NCBI RefSeq assembly: GCF_030272615.1
Contig: NC_081415.1
Span: forward strand, 422,373,757 to 422,437,756
Reading direction: 5' to 3'
DNA from: Cryptomeria japonica
Taxonomy: Eukaryota > Streptophyta > Pinopsida > Cupressales > Cupressaceae
Length of the DNA stretch: 64,000 nt
The notes beneath the pieces are model-generated. The model did no database searches, was not told the origin of the DNA, and worked only from the letters and a program-made list of their open reading frames with translations. This document shows, piece by piece, positions 61,953 through 64,000 of this stretch. A program made the translations under genes and the position numbers. The stretch's first letter is position 1. Each line of letters opens with the position of its first letter.

Positions 61953-64000
61953 GTATATCAAACATGTTCAAGGTTAAAAAACCTTGTGAAACTTTGATAG
62001 GTTCAATAAATCACATGGAAATGGAGATCAAGGGAAATGATAGCAATGTTGTCTACCAATTAATAGTACTTGAACTTTGTTGACTCTTTGACAAAGAAAA
62101 ATGGCTAAGGAAAGAAATATTCTTGGGGATTTCTAAGGTTCATAAACTCTCCAAACCTCTAACAACTTAAAAGGCAAGCAAAGAAGATGTGTGTTGGTGA
62201 CTTCTTAAGTTCTTGAATTCACGAAACCTCTCACCAAGTTCAAGGTCCAGCCATATCCCTAACTCTGACTTCCTCATTCTTGTCTTAAGTTTTCTTTCAA
62301 TGTCAAAGTTTCAAAATACCCTTTCCTTAAGTTCTCAATATGCTCTACTCCCTCTCCTTGAAACCCTAACCGTTTACCTCATGTTTCTCCTTTTCCCAAA
62401 GTTTTAATGTTCCCCTTATCTAAGTAACACTTTCATGTTCCCTCCACCTCCAAAACCTCAATCCCTTTCTTTTATTCCTAATAGTGTTATAGTGTCAAGA
62501 TTACCTTTACTCAATTACTTGTTATGCCTTGTCCTTAATCCTCAATCCCTTCAACATCCTAGTCCCCACCATGTTGGTCTTCCTATAGTCCTCTTCTCTC
62601 TACTTCTATTTTCATAAGGTACAAACCCCTAAGTGGAACTAAGAGTTCCACACCTATTCCCCAATTACAAATGTTAAATTGGATATGGAAATGGCCACAC
62701 AAGATCTATGCCTAATGGGGAGAAAAATGAAATGAGAAGATCAATAAGAAAAGAATAAATAATATTCCTATCAAGAATGCAATTATAATGGATTTACCAT
62801 GTATGAGAGACCCTTGATTATATAGGCCAAGGGGAACATAGGATTACATAAGATTATTAAAAGTGTCTTAATCTTATGATATGAGACATAAGGTGATAAA
62901 TTATCCACTTAAGGTGAAAATATGATAACCATCCACTTCAAGTGGGAAGAATCATATGTGTTCCCTAAGTAACATTTATCATTAGGACCTAGGTGATGAA
63001 CTTAATAGGTAGAACACTAAGATGGGTCTCTACTACTACGTCATGTTAAGTACCCATGTACAAATAAAATCTCTTAAAAAGGGACAAAAGGAGAAAACCC
63101 AGTCGGACAAAACTCCTCCCAAAAAGAGAGATCAAAATACAAAATACTCTCAAAGAAGAATAAGAAGGACAAAACCCCATGCAAGGAAAAAGTCCCCCTA
63201 GCCCTCTCCCCTCAAAGTGGAATATGTGTTGGTGGTAGATGCTAAAAAATTGGATGTAGTTCAGATGGTCCACAATCGTTGAACAATGTTCCTCCCATTA
63301 GGAAGAAAAAAAATAAAGGTGTATAGATGATGTTTTTTCGTTCCTAAAAGGAAGATGCAGGAAGAAATCTCAAGTTGTACGAAATATCCCAAAGCTACCC
63401 AAGTGTCCCCATGTCGATATTGAAAGTTCTCCTTCCACATTAGGTGTTCTAGGCCAAATTGCTAAAAAAAGGCAAACCATGATGTAGTGAACATGAATGA
63501 AGAATAAAATCCAAAGACTCAAAAATCTTCTCTGAAGGCAAATATTCCTCCTCCAAATGTTGTTCAAAAGTATCCACACTTGTGTCAAACCACGAGGAAT
63601 GATCATGTAGAGAATGAATAAGAGGGTTAAAGTGTTCCCTCACAACAACTTAAGAAGATTCAATCTCATCAAAGAGAAGATGTATATCATCAATGGTGTC
63701 TCCCAAATTTGCAAGATAGGACTTCACAAAAAAAATTGTAATGGTTGCCCATCCCAAGTCATTATATAAAAAAAAACAATGTATATATTACTACATTGAA
63801 TCACAGGAAGTCATATTTGTAGCAACACAAGCATCATCAAGTGCAATAATAGATGATATAATCACAAGGAGGAGATGCAATGCAAGGTTGAATTTTTTTT
63901 TTTTTTTTTTATGTCTAGGTGATAGTGTTTAGATGAATACATTCATTTAATAAGGACCTATATATTTAAGAAATATTTTCCCATGACCTCATGTAATAGA
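61953..64000. other. Non-coding, possible LTR-like segment on the minus strand
   Basis: No gene recognised. On the minus strand 63060-62780 has LTR-like texture: imperfect CACTTGAAGTGG / CACCTTAAGTGG repeats, then CTATATAATC (about 62816-62825) followed by AAGGGTCTCTCATAC, like a promoter. Upstream on that strand (63270-63070) GGTTTTGTCC/GGGTTTTCTCC words resemble the region before an LTR. The termini could not be fixed. A poly-T of about 20 lies at 63892-63911. Confidence 0.35.

Overview
The window looks like nuclear DNA of a seed plant, most probably a gymnosperm (conifer-type). It is AT-rich, packed with nested LTR retrotransposons, and holds one spliced gene with a very long, transposon-filled intron. 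It also carries a repeat-borne protein of a type I associate with conifer genomes. No rRNA, tRNA, CRISPR or bacterial feature was seen. The taxon is an inference.

Layout. 1-537: internally deleted Ty1/copia remnant. 538-7532: old copy (C) of an unusual element carrying a large uncharacterised ORF; its coding region is split at 1552-5460 by a younger relative (A) with a perfect 5-bp target duplication. 7533-about 17050: plus-strand copia (D), interrupted in its reverse transcriptase by a complete minus-strand copia (E, 9010-15303). About 17050-25680: a tract rich in TACGAC/TACGGC words, interrupted by a complete minus-strand element (F, 17827-25594) that codes only for gag-protease. 25775-26346: GC-rich repeats and an LTR fragment.

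28531-46155 (minus): a host gene of at least six exons whose phases fit at every junction except the last. It encodes a seven-transmembrane protein with a cytosolic coiled-coil tail, about 465 aa. Its third intron is 11.2 kb and contains element B (31683-39202), the best copy of the A/B/C family.

46440-51250: purine-rich microsatellite domain with a duplicated flanking module and a solo LTR (H). 51250-57808: AT-rich repeats and a LINE 3' end with an RNase H domain. 57809-61952: complete non-autonomous LTR element (I) with an acidic coiled-coil ORF. 61953-64000: non-coding, with a possible LTR-like promoter on the minus strand.

The most novel material is the A/B/C family. Its members have retroviral TG..CA ends and 5-bp target duplications, but no terminal repeat, reverse transcriptase or integrase. 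I read them as solo LTRs of a giant-LTR retroelement. The inferred U3 carries a hairpin array with a 166-bp period, an E2F-like palindrome, its own TATA box and leader intron, and (in B) a broken gene for a protein of over 900 aa.
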